Origin: Mesodorylaimus sp. YZB2_4
Taxonomy: Eukaryota > Nematoda > Enoplea > Dorylaimida > Dorylaimidae
Assembly (NCBI GenBank): GCA_030248295.1
Contig: JASANH010000783.1
Span: 16,783 to 80,782, forward strand
Length of the DNA: 64,000 nt
Direction of reading: 5' to 3'
The position numbers were made by a program, and so were the translations under genes. Below the pieces are notes generated by a model. It was not told the origin of the DNA. It did not search any database and saw nothing but the letters and a program-made list of their open reading frames with translations. Positions 10,735 through 23,445 of this stretch are shown piece after piece; positions within the stretch are counted from its first letter, which is position 1, and each line of letters begins with the position of its first letter.

Positions 10735-13136
10735 TTCTAAAATGATGGTCTCCCGCTTTGCACCAATGCAGAGTAGAACGGAGAGGGAGGTAGTGAGGGT
10801 CAGGCGTGTGACGTAGGATGCACTATATCATGCGCCGTTGACATTCCCACACCTCAGACAAGTCTCCGATGTCTAATAGTAGTCTTCGCGAGGTCTCGTA
10901 AAACTCTATCGGGACCAGTTAGCTCTAAGAAGTTTTAGGCTAGAAAACTGGCGCGAATGTGGAAGAAACGTGTTGGCGAAAGGCGGAGCCGAGTCGAGGA
11001 CAATGGATGATAGATGGGAAACAAACTTCAACTTCAGAAAACTGGCTTTGATCCGAACGTGCGCTGAACGCACCTACACCTAACGACTGCCCATAGTCAA
11101 TATGCACAGCTGTCTTCTACTCTGCTGAGAGAGAGGGTACAAATGGAGTGGATCGATAGGGCGTATGTATTGCTCGCTGTGTTCGGCTGGGGCTCTACTA
11201 TATGTAAGTAAAAGGGTTGAGGCAAGTGCCATAGACAGTCAAGTTCAATGCTGGAAATGGGACTTCGCATTGAAGCTATGAGTCTGCTCACTGACTGTGG
11301 ATAAGGATGGTGCTGTGATTAAATTTTCTGAATCCCACTTGGCATCACTGATCGTGAGTTGATCCTTGTCGGGAATACTGCAAACCAGCATGAGCAGGCC
11401 CCAATCTTGCGTATCGCATTGCTGATGGCTTTCGATCTGCTTTGCCAAATATCCCACCACATACTATAGATTAAAGATGAGAAACAATTTTGAGTCGTCA
11501 AGTATCCCGACTTGAAAGCAATTGTGGAACAAACATACCTGGTGCAAGGAAAAGGGCGAGCTCCAGACTATCATGGCTTTCTCCGTCGAATGGAGCAGTA
11601 GACAGATATTGATTGGTGTTTGCTAGCCTCGCCATGGTGTCTGGCCCGTGGTTCATCATTATTGATTGAATGATTGCCACTAGGAAGCCAAGAATAGCAG
11701 CACGACCAGTTGCTCTGCGATATCTGTTTACCCTGGTCTGTTAGGTGGTCCAACGGTACAGTTTACTGTATTTCGTTTTCTTTTGGTGTAATCAGCGCTA
11801 TCGACACACTAAAACAGCATGACACGCCTAGTATTGAGCACAAAAGACTGAAGTGCGAATAAGCACACTCGCTATTGGTCGGCTCTGAATCTCAGCCATT
11901 GCAATCTCTTAGCCCTCACAAATGGTGCTTCACGAAAGCTTGGGCTGTCTAACATTAGGATAGAGCGTCTATTAGGAGGAAATGTGGGGGAATAATTTGC
12001 CCCAAAACGTAAGAAGCTCTACTATGTATCACCATAGTGCTCCAATGACCTGGGTTTTTACTGTCTGACCTGAGGCCTTATTCCAGAAGGTGAGGTGTGG
12101 TTGTCCAATCAGCTGGGTGGTTTCCTCTGAGGTCACAATAAACCCTGACCCTGACCTTGACCGACCAAAAAAATTTTCTGACCTGACCGTTGACCTGAGG
12201 GAACGTATAAATTTTCTGGCTCTGACTTTGACATTGATCTGACAAAAAATTTTGATTATAATCGGCACCAGTAACAAAGCTTCTCTCCGCTTCCAATTTT
12301 TCAAAGAAATTTCACTACAGCTGACAATTTCCTGGCATTACGTGAAATTTAATGTGCAGCACGAGGAACTAAATTTTTTTCGAGCTCAAAAAGATATGTA
12401 AAGCTGTTTTTGATGGCTTTGGGAAAACTAGAGAAGCTGACACCCATTGAAAATCAAAAAAGATCTCATTCATTATAACATCAATTCCTGTTCCAACTGC
12501 CTCTGCATGATCGATTTCTTTTCCCACCAATCGCAATGCTGGCTTGCGAGAAAAGGCGCCTTGCGAGAGGCACAATATTGTAGACATGCAACAATATGCA
12601 TACCCACTAACTCCATGCATTATCTCCTGGTGAGCCAATTGAGAATGGACCATCAGGGAAGTGCACGTGCTCCACATGACGCACTAATCGTAAGCTATCC
12701 GGCTTGGTGCTGGTGGGCGTGGACTTCCAGAACACGGCACCCCGATGTCTACCCTCGCCCCAAACCAGCTCGAAGTCGGCAGTGTGTGCATTCGATGCCC
12801 GTGATTGCATGGACGGGGTACGGGCGCCATTCGACGCCCCGCTCTCTATGGCGTGCCACGTAGATTGTGGAGAGCCTCGAATGGAAGCTAGTCGAGCGGC
12901 CCCGCCACTCTCTTTTTACAGTGTGCAAGTGAGTAGAGTGCACGCAGTATCTGCTCAGCTCCGCGACTGCCTTGCCGACGGAACTCGTATATTTTTTAAC
13001 TTAGACAGGCTAAGACAACACAACTGAAAACTGCAGCAGAGCAAAGCAGGGAACACAAGAAATCAAATGACTAGTCATCTCTCGATCACGCGTTCACAGG
13101 TGCCTCTCCACTTTCTTCAGACAGCTCGAAGACCGA
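10735..13136. other. Intergenic region, no supported gene
   Basis: About 2.4 kb without recognisable coding content. It contains the 5' flank of the MCT-like gene and a CTGACC-rich degenerate tandem stretch at about 12125-12260. The open frames lack family similarity and convincing splice context. Confidence 0.5.
12050..12260. repeat. Degenerate CTGACC/TTGACC tandem repeat with AAATTTTCTG blocks
   Basis: Repeated CCCTGACC, CCTTGACC, CTGACCTGACC words alternate with AAATTTTCTG blocks (about 12169 and 12208, and a related AAAAAATTTTG near 12246), suggesting an imperfect unit of about 35-40 bp. The 91-aa minus-strand frame across it is most simply a repeat artefact. Confidence 0.5.
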
Positions 13137-14352
13137 CTAGGTGCCACCTTTCTTCTGACTCGGCGATTGCTTTCCGCTCGCTTTTGCGCTGCCGACACCT
13201 TCGCCGCCGATTTCGATGTACTGATTGCCTTCTGCAGCTTTCTTTTTCGACGAACCAGGCGCTTGCCTATTGCTCGGCTCGAAGTCGTCGTTGACACCCC
13301 GCAAACTGCGATAGTCTCGGTCATTGGCCTTGACACCGACTTTCGGAGGTGCTATGCGTTCCGTCGGAGCACCAGCCTTGGCCTCTTTGACTTCTTCTTT
13401 GGCCTGCTCTTCTTCTTTCTTCCCGCCGCAAGCGCACCCGATCATCGCCAAAGCCATCATGCCGACTATGATAACAGACGCCAACGCTGACAAGAGGATC
13501 GTCGTCGACTGCGTCCCCATCTCGCCGTCCGGTATTGGAGCCATGACTGGGGTCCAATTTCAGCACAACCAACCACTCGGCCCAGTTTTTGAAACGCGAC
13601 TGACGCTGGTGCTTGAACGAAGATCTTTCCGGCAGTGTAAAGAAATGGGCAGGGAATGTTAAAGTTGCTTTCTCGTTAAGCACTTCTGGCGAATGGATGT
13701 GATGCTGGACGCAGGTGGCAGCGGAGTTACAGGTTACTACTGTAGGTTCGATCGCTGTTGGACTTGGTGCGGGACTCGTCGACACAAGGACCGTTACTGC
13801 TATGGTATGATCTGTTCGGGGACAACTCATGTAGTAACCCATTTTTTCTATCAAATATTTTATCCAGCCTTCGACTGGCTCGACGTTACATTTAGGCCAC
13901 ACTGGCGAGTTCGGATACTGCAAAACGCCTGAAGAACCCTTAGGCTCACCCATGCCAGACAAAATGCTCGATTCTAGCAGCTTGTACGGTAACTCGCAGT
14001 GCTGGCGGCCGGGGATGGCCAGGACTTGAGCCATCGGAACTCGACCTACGACCCGCGGGTGCGACTAGAACTGCCAGCATGGGGGCACGTGCACGAACGT
14101 AGGTGGCTCGGTCTTCTGCATATGCACCAGCCTGTACACAGGACAGTTCTGCGACAAAGGGAAGCAGGTCAGCCCCGCGCCACCTTCCCACTGATTCCTC
14201 CTTTCAGCCAAATGACAGAATTTCAACATGCTGTTCGCGGGTCGGGAATCACTCAAGAACATGTCCTGGGGGATCGTCAACTCAGAGTTCACATTGACCG
14301 ATAAGATGAGCAGCATCGCCCACTGGTTCTGGGTCGTCCAGACCAATGCCAT
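13137..14352 (-). CDS. Predicted single-pass membrane protein, cysteine-containing ectodomain
   Basis: Not recognised. The likely start is MALVWTTQNQWAMLLILSV, a signal-peptide-like opening, followed by an ectodomain with spaced cysteines. A middle exon (about 13605-14050) ends at a GTCAGT donor and joins in phase, across a 58-nt intron, to the last exon 13137-13546. The last exon encodes one strong hydrophobic helix (TTILLSALASVIIVGMMALA, then MIGCACG) and an acidic/basic cytosolic tail (EEEQAKEEVKEAKAG, end SPSQKKGG). The Cys-rich end of the helix could be palmitoylated. The join between the first exon (down to about 14065) and the middle exon is not resolved, because no clean donor/acceptor pair gives the right phase. 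Most likely a type I surface protein. Confidence 0.5.
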
Positions 14353-15018
14353 TCAATGAGGAGTCGAAGAATGGAGGAGTGGATCATTGGAGGAAGATAG
14401 TTGGAGTCTAGGTCCTTCTTTCTATAGCATAGGTTATCTTACCGTTTGAGACTACTGTAGCTCGGGCTGGGCGGGTGCCGCAGGCTAGGGCGTGCGAATG
14501 AGTAAGATTCAGGGTACCTTATTAGGTTACCCCAATAATCTGAGCGGTGGCGCCAGGTAGGTAACAGAAATCCGATTCGGTAGACAGAACCATGTACGGC
14601 ACTTCTGGTTTTTTGTGTCTTGCATACCAACCCGCCATTGCCTCCCTGCCAAGGTTTATATTGAATCATAGGAGGATACGGATAGACAAGCCCCAGCCTC
14701 GCGCGCATACAGTGATGGGCTCGTTTACGTTGAGATCGCAAGCAGACGCGAGAGAGGCCGGCTACCGGCTGTGGATTCGTCGTTGATTTTCCGAAACTTT
14801 AATAAGAGTCAACCAATTTAAATTCCCGCTTTCCTCAATGATTGTCTGCTTTAAAGCGCCTACCTTATCACCGCCAATAAAAATTGACCTGGGGCTTGCA
14901 CTTGCGTACGAGTTGGCTCTCTCTTGCTTGCACAATCGAAGGCTATTGTTATTAGCGAGGCAAGCTAACCAGCTAACATCCTTATTTTCATCGTTCAATG
15001 TGAGTTCAGCCAGGAATC
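14353..15018. other. Intergenic region between divergently transcribed genes
   Basis: No gene seen. It separates the minus-strand membrane protein from the plus-strand SLC18B1-like gene, so it should contain both promoters. It contains a TACTGTAG motif near 14450. A TTCAG acceptor lies at 15005-15009, 9 nt before the next start codon. Confidence 0.5.
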
Positions 15019-18000
15019 ATGCCTTCCGGAAGCAGCTTCATTGCCCCTACTCTACGTAGCAAGTCGTTCAGCTATGGCACCTTGATGGACTTCTCCGATG
15101 ACCCTTATCCAAAGAAATCGAGGCCGTCCACATCGGCACTTGTCGATGATTATCGAAGTTTAACCAGCTACGAAGATATTGACGACGAAGAACTGGTGAG
15201 ATTCACAGAAACAACGCCCCTCATGACCAAGGCCAATCGGCAAGTTTCGACATCTTCGACGGCATCATCATTCAGACATCCATCTCGTGGCTTTTCGCAA
15301 TGGATCACTAGAATTACTCCGCCATTTTTGTTACCGCCGGATGCCCATTTAGAAGAATTTTTAGTTCGAAATGGTGAAGAGAATGGAATCAACGAGGAGG
15401 CCAGTCGGCAATCATCAATCGCCCTCGGAGAGAAAGAGCATTCATTTTCGTTTTCGGGACGTGATAAAGTGGTTATCGCCATGATTGCGGCAGCATCGTT
15501 TTGTAGCACGGTCGTTTTTTCATGCATCGCTCCGTTTTTTCCCGAAGAAGCGAAGAAAAAAGGTTCGACTGACACGATTACTGGCTTTGTATTTGGCATT
15601 TTCGAATTGGTCATTTTTGTAATGTCACCGATTTTTGGACGGCATGTAAGTTCGTTTCTTGCGTAGATGGCCCAATTTGTTTTTGAAAATTTTTCTGAAA
15701 CTTCTTATTTCAGCTGACCCTAATCGGCTCAAATTTCATGTACGGAACTGGGCTATGCGTAACTGGAGTCACTGCAATTCTATTTGGGTAAGGCATATTA
15801 GACTGACAGTTTTTCTTTTTGATCATCTCTCGTGCATTTCAGCTTGCTCAATTTGGTCCCAGCTGGTGCCATATTTATCAGTTTTGCATTTATCATTCGT
15901 ATAATCGAGGCCGTTGGTGATGCCGCGATTGTAACATCCTCATTCGCCATCGTCGCGAAGGCATTCACTTTTCGTGTTGCTACGATTATCGTATGCTATA
16001 AATTTAAAACCAGTGCTTTTGAAAGGGTTATTTAGATAAATTATTTTCAGGGTATATTGGAAACATTCGGTGGTCTGGGGTTTGCTGCGGGTCCTCCAAT
16101 CGGCGGAGTATTGTACGAAGCTGGTGGCTATCAATTACCGTTCGTGGTTTTGGGTTCGTTGTTGATCATTGCCGGATTTTCTAGTTTTTGTATTTTACCT
16201 AAACAAAATGGTAGTATTTTTTAAATATTTTCGCAATCTTTTATATTGTATTGATTCCTTACTTTTAGACACTCCAACAAAAACTAGCGGCAGTCTATTT
16301 CAACTTATTCGTATGCAAGCCGTATGGACGATGGTTTTTGCCATCATCGTAGCCGCTGTATCAATTTCTTTTCTCGATCCGACCCTGCAACCTCATTTGA
16401 GCGACGTAAGTTTTGCATGATTTGCAATTGGTCTCCACTAATCAACTAATTTCTGTTTACTCACCATCAGTTTAACCTGTCACCAGTTCTAGTCGGCTTG
16501 ATGTTTCTTGTTACGGGTGGCACTTACGCAGCCAGTGCACCGTGCTGGGGCTATCTTATTGACAGAAAGGTACTTTTCTGTTGCGACTCGATTAGCGTTC
16601 CTTCGGGATCTCCATCGCCAAAAAATGGGTCGGCATTCCAAAATAAACTGAGGCACCGTTTTGACTTACACCAGCTAGCGGGAGGGGGAGGGGAAAGCAG
16701 CATATGAACGGGCTGGGTATTCAGGGGCAGTCAATCAATATATTTACAGTGGCAAGACGAGACCAGCAGCGTTACGGGTATTCTACTAACCAACAGCTAT
16801 CGACGTCATTCCGCGGTTGCAACTGTAGACATACTAATTGACCACTTCTGACTGGTTCTCGATGCACCTGCACCTGCTCTCATGCGTCGGGCCGTTAGTA
16901 ACCTGTGTTGTCTCATTATCAGTCGAGAGTTGGGCTGCCTCTCCTTTTCTAGTTGGGTGTGCACATTGCGAGACAGATCTGCAGTGGTGATCCTTATTAC
17001 TGCGGGGCTATTGCAACACCCAGGACAGCTAACGATAAGCCAGGACAGTTCGTGGCCTAGTCCGTGGCTGTAACATCACTCTGACGGGTGACACTCAAAG
17101 CTCCTTGTTCCCTGCAGAGGATTGATTGCCTGACGAGCCTCTACGCTACAGGTTATTGTTTAAAACCTGCCAGAGACCCCTCCTGTATGTCCTGATCCTG
17201 AACGAACGCTAGACTTGGTATGTTTTGTTTGCTCTTATCTGTGCTTGTTGTCGTTTTCACAAGGACTGTGCACGGTGGGTAATGCTTTTCGGTTGTGCTT
17301 CTACTGCCGTCTCTTTACTTTTCATTGGTCCATCTCCTATATTCCCTTTTAAAAAGTATGTTTATTACTGAATGGCCATGCAAGATAAAAAGTGGAAAAT
17401 GCTCTTTTTAGGCAATTATGGTTAGTTGCTGTTAGCGAGGTGTTTATGGGATTGGGCTTGGGTGCCTTGTTCATACCGCCATTTCAACAGTGTCTTATCG
17501 CAGCCAGGTAAAAAGGAATTAATGCTTACTAACTTGGATGATTCTCGAATGATGAGGAGTGAAGTGGAACTTTTTTAGGCGGGCTGGATATCCAGATACG
17601 TTCGAAACGTATGGCATGATATCGGGATTGTTCCAATCGTCATTGTCTTTCGGGTAAGTCTTGGCTCGGCTGTGGCTGTCTTGTTACAGCATGCGGTCCG
17701 TATGGCATGGGGGCAGGTCCCCCAGTGACCCCTACCTCTGAAGTCTGATAAACAAGCACTGTATCTCTTCCCCAGAGACCCCTTGTACTCCAGGACGGAT
17801 TAGAAAAACGAGTGAAGTCTTGCTAGGAAGATGCTATTACATGGCTTCTTATGAAAGGCAGCCAGAACTTTATGACTGAGGTCGATATCCAGATACGTCA
17901 GTGTATCTGGAGAAGTTCTAATTTCTTCCTTCGGCAAAAATGAATCAAATTCCTCACTGCCTAATGGGTCATGGCGAGTGGGAGTGAATGATCGATCCCC

Positions 18001-18999
18001 CTGGCTGGGAGACGTCAGCCCGTCGGGTTGATGTTTCAGCCGCAGATATAGTCGCAAGACTTGCCTTGGTCCAGTCGGAGTTTTTGTCCCACTTGCTTAG
18101 GTCAGTCACATTCTTTCCTGCGCCTGCCAGGCATGGTTGCAGCGCAGTAGGTACGAAGCCCATGGGAGCGGTTAGCCCCTACCCTGTGGCCGCGTAGGCC
18201 CCCGCCCCAAATTGCACCTACAGCAAAACACCTACGCATTGCAAGAATGACTGGTAGGCGGAAGAGAGTGTGGCCGACCTAAGTCGGCGGGACAAAAACT
18301 CCGGCTAGAGCTGGCAAATTTTGCGACTGTGCCTACAGCTGGAACGTCTTCCAGCCAGGGGAGAGTTTTATCATTCCCACCCACTCGCCAAAGCCCGCCG
18401 GCAGAGGGTTACAGTATCTACAGGTGCGCAGGGAATGTGTCACACCCACTCCTGGGCCTGGTCCGTGTGCACTTGCAGATTTTTGTGCTGTTATGGCCAT
18501 GCGGTGACGCACAATCAATGTCTGGACTTTTGCCTACATTTCTTACCAATATCACGTATGATCAGTGAATTTGCATGAGCCGATTGGACTGTCCTATTGC
18601 AAACAGCTGCTTGTCTTGTAGCTCACAATGAGCAATATGTTTCAGCGCCTTCTTCGGTCCCACAATGGGCGGACTGGGTGTTGAATGGATTGGATTCGGG
18701 TGGACTGCTTCTGCAATAGCATTGCTTCACGTTATCTGTGTAAGTGCTATGCCCTCGTGTACCTAGTGTAGTCTCGAGCACACTCAACCTCACCATCGTC
18801 CTTGCAGGCTGCCTTCATCATGTGCTTGATGCTCACTGAGAAACGTCGATGCAAGAGGTCGAAGGAAACGGCCGTTCTAGTAACGGGTCCCAATTCTCTG
18901 CCATCGCCATCATCTCCATTTGCATCGCAACACGAACTGAAATCAACATCGCTCGTGTCTGATTCATGCTTGTTATCGGACCGATCCGGAAATCACTGA
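15019..18999 (+). CDS. SLC18B1: SLC18B1-like vesicular amine/polyamine transporter (MFS)
   Basis: Proton-coupled MFS antiporter of the SLC18 family, expected to load polyamines or monoamines into vesicles. Eleven exons join in frame to 597 residues: 15019-15645, 15714-15787, 15843-15990, 16051-16210, 16269-16405, 16471-16569, 17264-17355, 17412-17507, 17579-17653, 18646-18739, 18808-18999. A 150-residue hydrophilic N-terminus precedes helix 1 (VVIAMIAAASFCSTVVFSCI). SLC18 hallmarks follow: SPIFGRH after helix 2, IRIIEAVGDAA in helix 4, ETFGGLGFAAGPPIGGVLYE in helix 5, PCWGYLIDRK in the helix 8-9 loop and AFFGPTMGGLGVEWIGF late. The cytosolic tail is Ser/Pro-rich. The acceptor of exon 7 (CACAAG) is weaker than the rest. 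AATAAA lies at 19058. The N-terminus is longer than in vertebrate SLC18B1. Confidence 0.9.
17960..18390. repeat. Foldback repeat (family F) in SLC18B1-like intron 9
   Basis: The left arm, about 17985-18130 (GGGTTGATGTTTCAGCC... AGTCGCAAGACTTG... GTCCCAC), is repeated in inverted orientation at about 18235-18370 (GGGACAAAAACTCC... TTTTGCGACTGTGCCTAC... CCAGCCAGGGGAGAG). The same arms recur at 48985-49320. No transposase is present, so it resembles a non-autonomous foldback/MITE element. Confidence 0.65.
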
Positions 19000-19057
19000 T
19001 TCCTAGCATTGATTGATTTGAACTTTAGTATGTTGGTGATTGATGATGAATAGTTTG

Positions 19058-19063
19058 AATAAA
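19058..19063 (+). terminator. AATAAA polyadenylation signal of the SLC18B1-like gene
   Basis: The hexamer AATAAA lies 59 nt after the TGA stop and 211 nt before the STAM start. Confidence 0.6.
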
Positions 19064-19273
19064 GAGTCGAGAATCTACTTGCTGTCCCTTTGCGTGATTA
19101 TGCGGAGGGCGGTAGGGCCGTGGCTGACTGCACATGTACCTGAAACTTACTTTTACCAGTAAGTCTTGATTCGGCATGACTTTGTTTTTAGGCCAGTTTA
19201 CCATTTTAGAACGTGACTGTACAGTTTTGTCGAGTCGATTGTCCATTCGAGGTCATTTAATTATCAGATAAAA

Positions 19274-22200
19274 ATGCCGATATTAGGTTCTAGTGCGTCG
19301 CCATTCGATGAGCTCGTTGGTAAGTAGGCCTAAATTCTTTTAGTTTTGTATTTTGGTGTCGGAACTAGGTTTTAGCGGTAGAACAACGTACAGTAGACTA
19401 AATGAATTGTGTCTAAAATACGCCATTGAGAACAGACCGTCAACGGATGACCGTTGCGTATCTTTTCTAGAACGAGCTACCATGGAGAATCAGACGAGTG
19501 AGAACTGGGCGTTGATTTTGGACATCTGTGATCATGTGAAAGAAGGTGGATCAAAAGCGGCCAAGGCATGTTTACTATCGTTGAAGAAACGATTGAATCA
19601 TCGAGATCCCCACGTGATTTTGTACGCATTAACCGTATTAGATGGATGCGTCAGCAATTGTGGAACCCTTTTCATTTCCGAAGTTTGTTCTCGAGAATTT
19701 ATTGCCGAGTTGAGAAGCAAGGCGACCGGGGTAAGCAATGTTAACGATGAATCTGTCTCGAAAGGATGGTCAGTGAAGATGTGGTAGTGTACAGTAGATC
19801 GGTTGAGGGTTGGTCAGTCGGAGTGAGGAGATGGAAAAAGAAAAAAAGCGTGCAAGCATTTGATTATGGTTGCAATCTTTTCCAGAGTCAAAGGCAAGTG
19901 GCCGAACGGACGAGAGAACTGATAAAGAAATGGGCCGATACAGAGTGCAAATCTGATTCTAGTTTACGGTAAGGATTGCTGGGTTATGGGAGAACTGATA
20001 AGCAAGGCAAGGATTTGCTCTTGCCCTTCTCTGGCGTGACTTGTCGGAACGGGCCATCAAGATTCTTTTGTCAATACTGGTACGAAAAATCCCTACACCG
20101 ACTCGTATTGACGTGTGCTGATGAATTCCTCATCTCGATGCAGGCTGTGGTATTTTTGGGGCGATACATGCAGATCAAAATACCAAGCAGCACTTTTACA
20201 TCTTACGGTTGAAGTCGCGAAAGTCTGGCTTTATTGCAAAGCTAAGCTTGCGGGCGTATTTTTCCCAACATTTTCTGAAGATTCTAGCTCGCATTTCTTT
20301 CTGTGATAATTAGACTACAGATTGCGCTAAGCTTTTGAATGTGAGGGCCTTTTATTGTAAATTTGGTGGTTAGATTGCTTAGGCTATTTGGTTCCTGGAG
20401 TATCTTGCACTATGGAGGGTCAAAGTCAACTTTTTCGGTGACTAACATTCTTGGACCTAATCCACGATTTTATTTTCAGCGCAATTCCATATTTGTATAA
20501 CGAACTGAAGAGCGACGGTTATGACTTCCCTGGCAGTGGCGCTGGTACGACGACATCTTCAGCCAAGGTAAGATTTATCTATGCTCTTCGATCTTTTCTA
20601 TATTTTCCTTTTTAATTTTATTTTCTAGAAGAATATATCCGCTGACGAGGCGAAAGAAACGGACGACTTGGCTAAGGGTAAGTTGCTTTCCTTTGTTTTT
20701 TCCTTCCTGTGCTAAAAAAGTAGTTTCTGGTTTTAGCTATTCTATTGTCGTTGAAAGAAGAACAACAAAAGAAAACTACCACGACTCCATTGTATCCGAC
20801 TCAAGGAGCCATTGGCGTTGGAGCCAGTTCAGCCGATACGGTTTCGAAATCACCCCAAAAATCGCAACGTTCAGCTAAGGCTCTCTACGACTTCGAGGCG
20901 GCCGAAGAGAATGAATTGACGTTCAGTGCTGGCGAGTTGATTACGGTCACGGATGACAGGTAGGGACTGATTCGGTGGGTCTTTTTTCTTAGAATCTTAG
21001 CCAGGTCTGGGGAAGGTGTGGAGTAATTTATGAAATGTTCCCGGTATTAATTTGACTGGCTTTGACGAAGAGTTTGTACAGTATTTGTGGCTGTGATTTA
21101 CAAAAAGTCATGCGAAAATCATATCTGCTAGTGGTAATTCATTCTTTTTTTTTGATTCTATAAAAGGAAAGGAGTATACATGTTTTTTTTATCAGACACT
21201 AGGGGAGAGGAATGGAGCACGCACAGGGGGGCCCTTGACAACCTATGAGCCGACCCTCGGGGGTGACATATGTCGTTTGTGATCTGTCGAAGAACACTCC
21301 CGAGTCTGCTATGTATATCTTTTAGTGATGCAAACTGGTGGCGTGGTTTCAATTCTCGTGGCGAAGGATTGTTCCCGTCGAGTTTCGTCACTTACGATTT
21401 GTCAGTCTCGGTACCAACTTCTGGATCGAGTACGACTACGAGCGGTGCAAATGGCGCATTGACGAAAAAGAAAGGCGTGCAATTTGATGATCACGTGGAT
21501 GTAAAGGTCATCGACGAACAACAACAACCAGCAGCACCAGTGGTGATCGATGAAAAGAAGTTGGATCGGTGTTTGGAGCTGTTGCAAAATGCTGATCCAA
21601 CTGGCGATCGTCCAGATCCGGCTGAATTGTTGGAGTTGGAGGGTAAGCTAATGGAGGAAATCAGAGCAGGGGTCTGCTTTTGAGCCTGGAACTCTGCACC
21701 TTGTCGAGTGCCCCAAATCTGGAACACCAAAAGCGCGAAGTTTTCGTTCCGTTCAAAGGCAAACGAGACGCACGAGGACACTAAACCTTGGGCGACAAAA
21801 AATATGGGTAACTTTTGGCTAGTTCTGAACAGTGAATCATCGAATTAGACGCGGAAGCAAGGTGTTCCAATTTCGGCTGGACTTGGCCGCGACCAGCCCA
21901 GAAGTTTACATAATCGGGAAAGCCAGGCACCCTCGTGCACTTCCGAGTGAGGGAGGTTACACAGGCAGCTGTTATCAGGTCCAGTGCGACTATGTTGAGG
22001 CGATCATGCTTTGTTCCAGAGCAATGTTTGGCCATGGCGCCATTGATCGAACACGAAATCGAGGCGTTAGACAAACAGACTAATCTGCTGTCGGAAGTGA
22101 ACACGAAACTGGTGGATGCATTCAATTTGTATCACGCTGCGATGAACGAGGCGTCAGAACAGCTGCGTGCGCAGGCCTCGGTAGGTTGCCTGGTTTCATC

Positions 22201-22374
22201 TGATTACTTGCACTCAGTGACTCACTGTGTATCTCCTTTTAGATACCATTTGCCAACCAGTACGTGGCTGGTACTCCGACAGGGTCCAACATCCCCATGC
22301 CCCAACATAATATGCCAGCACAACCATCGTCGATGCCGCCCCAGATGTACACCACCAATTACACTCCCCATTGA
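19274..22374 (+). CDS. STAM: STAM, ESCRT-0 signal-transducing adaptor
   Basis: Endosomal adaptor that pairs with HRS to sort ubiquitinated receptors into multivesicular bodies. Nine exons join in frame to 452 residues: 19274-19319, 19471-19730, 19886-19968, 20480-20567, 20629-20677, 20737-20959, 21326-21642, 22020-22180, 22243-22374. The VHS domain is about 8-140 (NWALILDICDHV, NHRDPHVILYALTVLDGCVS). A ubiquitin-interacting motif is about 172-190 (DDLAKAILLSLKEEQ). SH3 is about 212-270 (AKALYDFEAAEENELTFSAGE, WWRGFN, GLFPSSFV). The GAT/coiled-coil region that binds HRS is about 318-405 (LDRCLELLQNADP, LIEHEIEALDKQ). The tail is Pro/Gln/Met-rich. All family domains are present in the usual order and size. 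An acceptor (ATTATCAG) ends 6 nt before the ATG. Same strand as SLC18B1-like, 274 bp apart. Confidence 0.95.
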
Positions 22375-22499
22375 TTTTCAGTGTACATTTCCTACTTTGG
22401 TGATGTGGTTTTCGTTTTGCAATTACTTTTTTCTGGCGTTTACAGTCAATATTTCTTGATAGCACAGTTAACGAGTCCTTTGCATACTCTGTAATATGT

Positions 22500-22505
22500 A
22501 ATAAA
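22500..22505 (+). terminator. AATAAA polyadenylation signal of STAM
   Basis: Overlapping AATAAATAAATA about 125 nt after the STAM stop codon. Confidence 0.6.
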
Positions 22506-22509
22506 TAAA

Positions 22510-23445
22510 TAGTATTTTTTCCTATTATTCCAGTAAATACTTGGTCCTTGTGATTGGGCCTAGGCACGTTTCAGTTCAGACCCGACCAGCGATGTATGTA
22601 ACCACTCCAACCGGACGACGACGACGAAGCTGAATTGGCAACTTGGGCTTGGCTTTCTGAAGGAAACATGGAACTATTTGCTTGGATTAAAGTTCGGGAA
22701 AAAGACCATACCTGGACTTGCATCTTTCAAAGTGGCCACTTCTTCGGGACTAAGGCGCAACAGCGTCGTCAAAACAGGCAGCAATCTTTGGCGACGATCA
22801 CGCATGGACGGATTCAAGAACTGAAAATATAAGAAGACAGATCCTGATTAGCATGCTTGTGTACGTGAATGTGATCTAGACAAATTGCACTGTAGCGGGC
22901 ACATAAGCAACGCAATACCAGTGATGCCGTCCCCCGCTGGGCTCTAACCCATTTTGCTATAGCCAGCCAGCAGTCATGACATGATAAGCGAGGCTGTGAG
23001 GTGACCAGCTCTCACGGCAGCGTCCCTCTGTGTGTCTCCGCTAGGAGCACCCATACGAGGGCCCACACGGGCCAGCAATGGACTTGCTGAATCGCCGTCG
23101 AAGGGCGCTGAGAACGGGCGAAGTAAGCTGCCGTCCATAGCCGGAACGGCCTCCTGGTCAGGTGACGATGAGCCACCGCGGCTCATCACCAGTCATATTC
23201 GCAACTTCTACGTATTTCAATCGCGCAATTTAGGCAATTACGTCAAAACTTTGCATAATCCTGCTCCCAATAGCTGAAAAATGCTTGGTTCTCACAAAAA
23301 ATAGTTGTTGGCAACTTCTGCAGACTTATTATTCAAGAAAAATTTTCTAATTTAAAATTCGCGCGTTTTCTAAAAATAACGGAAATTACCTAGCCGATCA
23401 CATCCTGTCATTTTTTGAGATTGCGCGCATGCAAAAGCTTAAAAT
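22510..23445. other. Intergenic region between STAM and the GCC2-like gene
   Basis: The two genes converge here. It contains a reverse-oriented, 5'-truncated family A SINE and AT-rich sequence near 23280-23445. No gene seen. Confidence 0.5.
22940..23195 (-). repeat. tRNA-derived SINE, family A, copy 4 (truncated, reverse)
   Basis: Read on the minus strand it has the family A body ('GGAGACACACAGAGGG', 'GAGAGCTGGTCACC') and the 3' end region 'GACTGCTGGCTGGC', but the tRNA-like head is missing. This is consistent with 5' truncation during retroposition. Confidence 0.65.

Noticed and set aside
12029-12304. A 91-aa minus-strand frame
   Set aside because: It lies across a degenerate tandem repeat. 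Composition explains the open frame.
17883-17912. A second 'GATATCCAGATACGT' after the SLC18B1-like exon 9
   Set aside because: The short match (about 15 nt) to exon 9 (17588 on) is too small to call an exon duplication, and the frame is not maintained.
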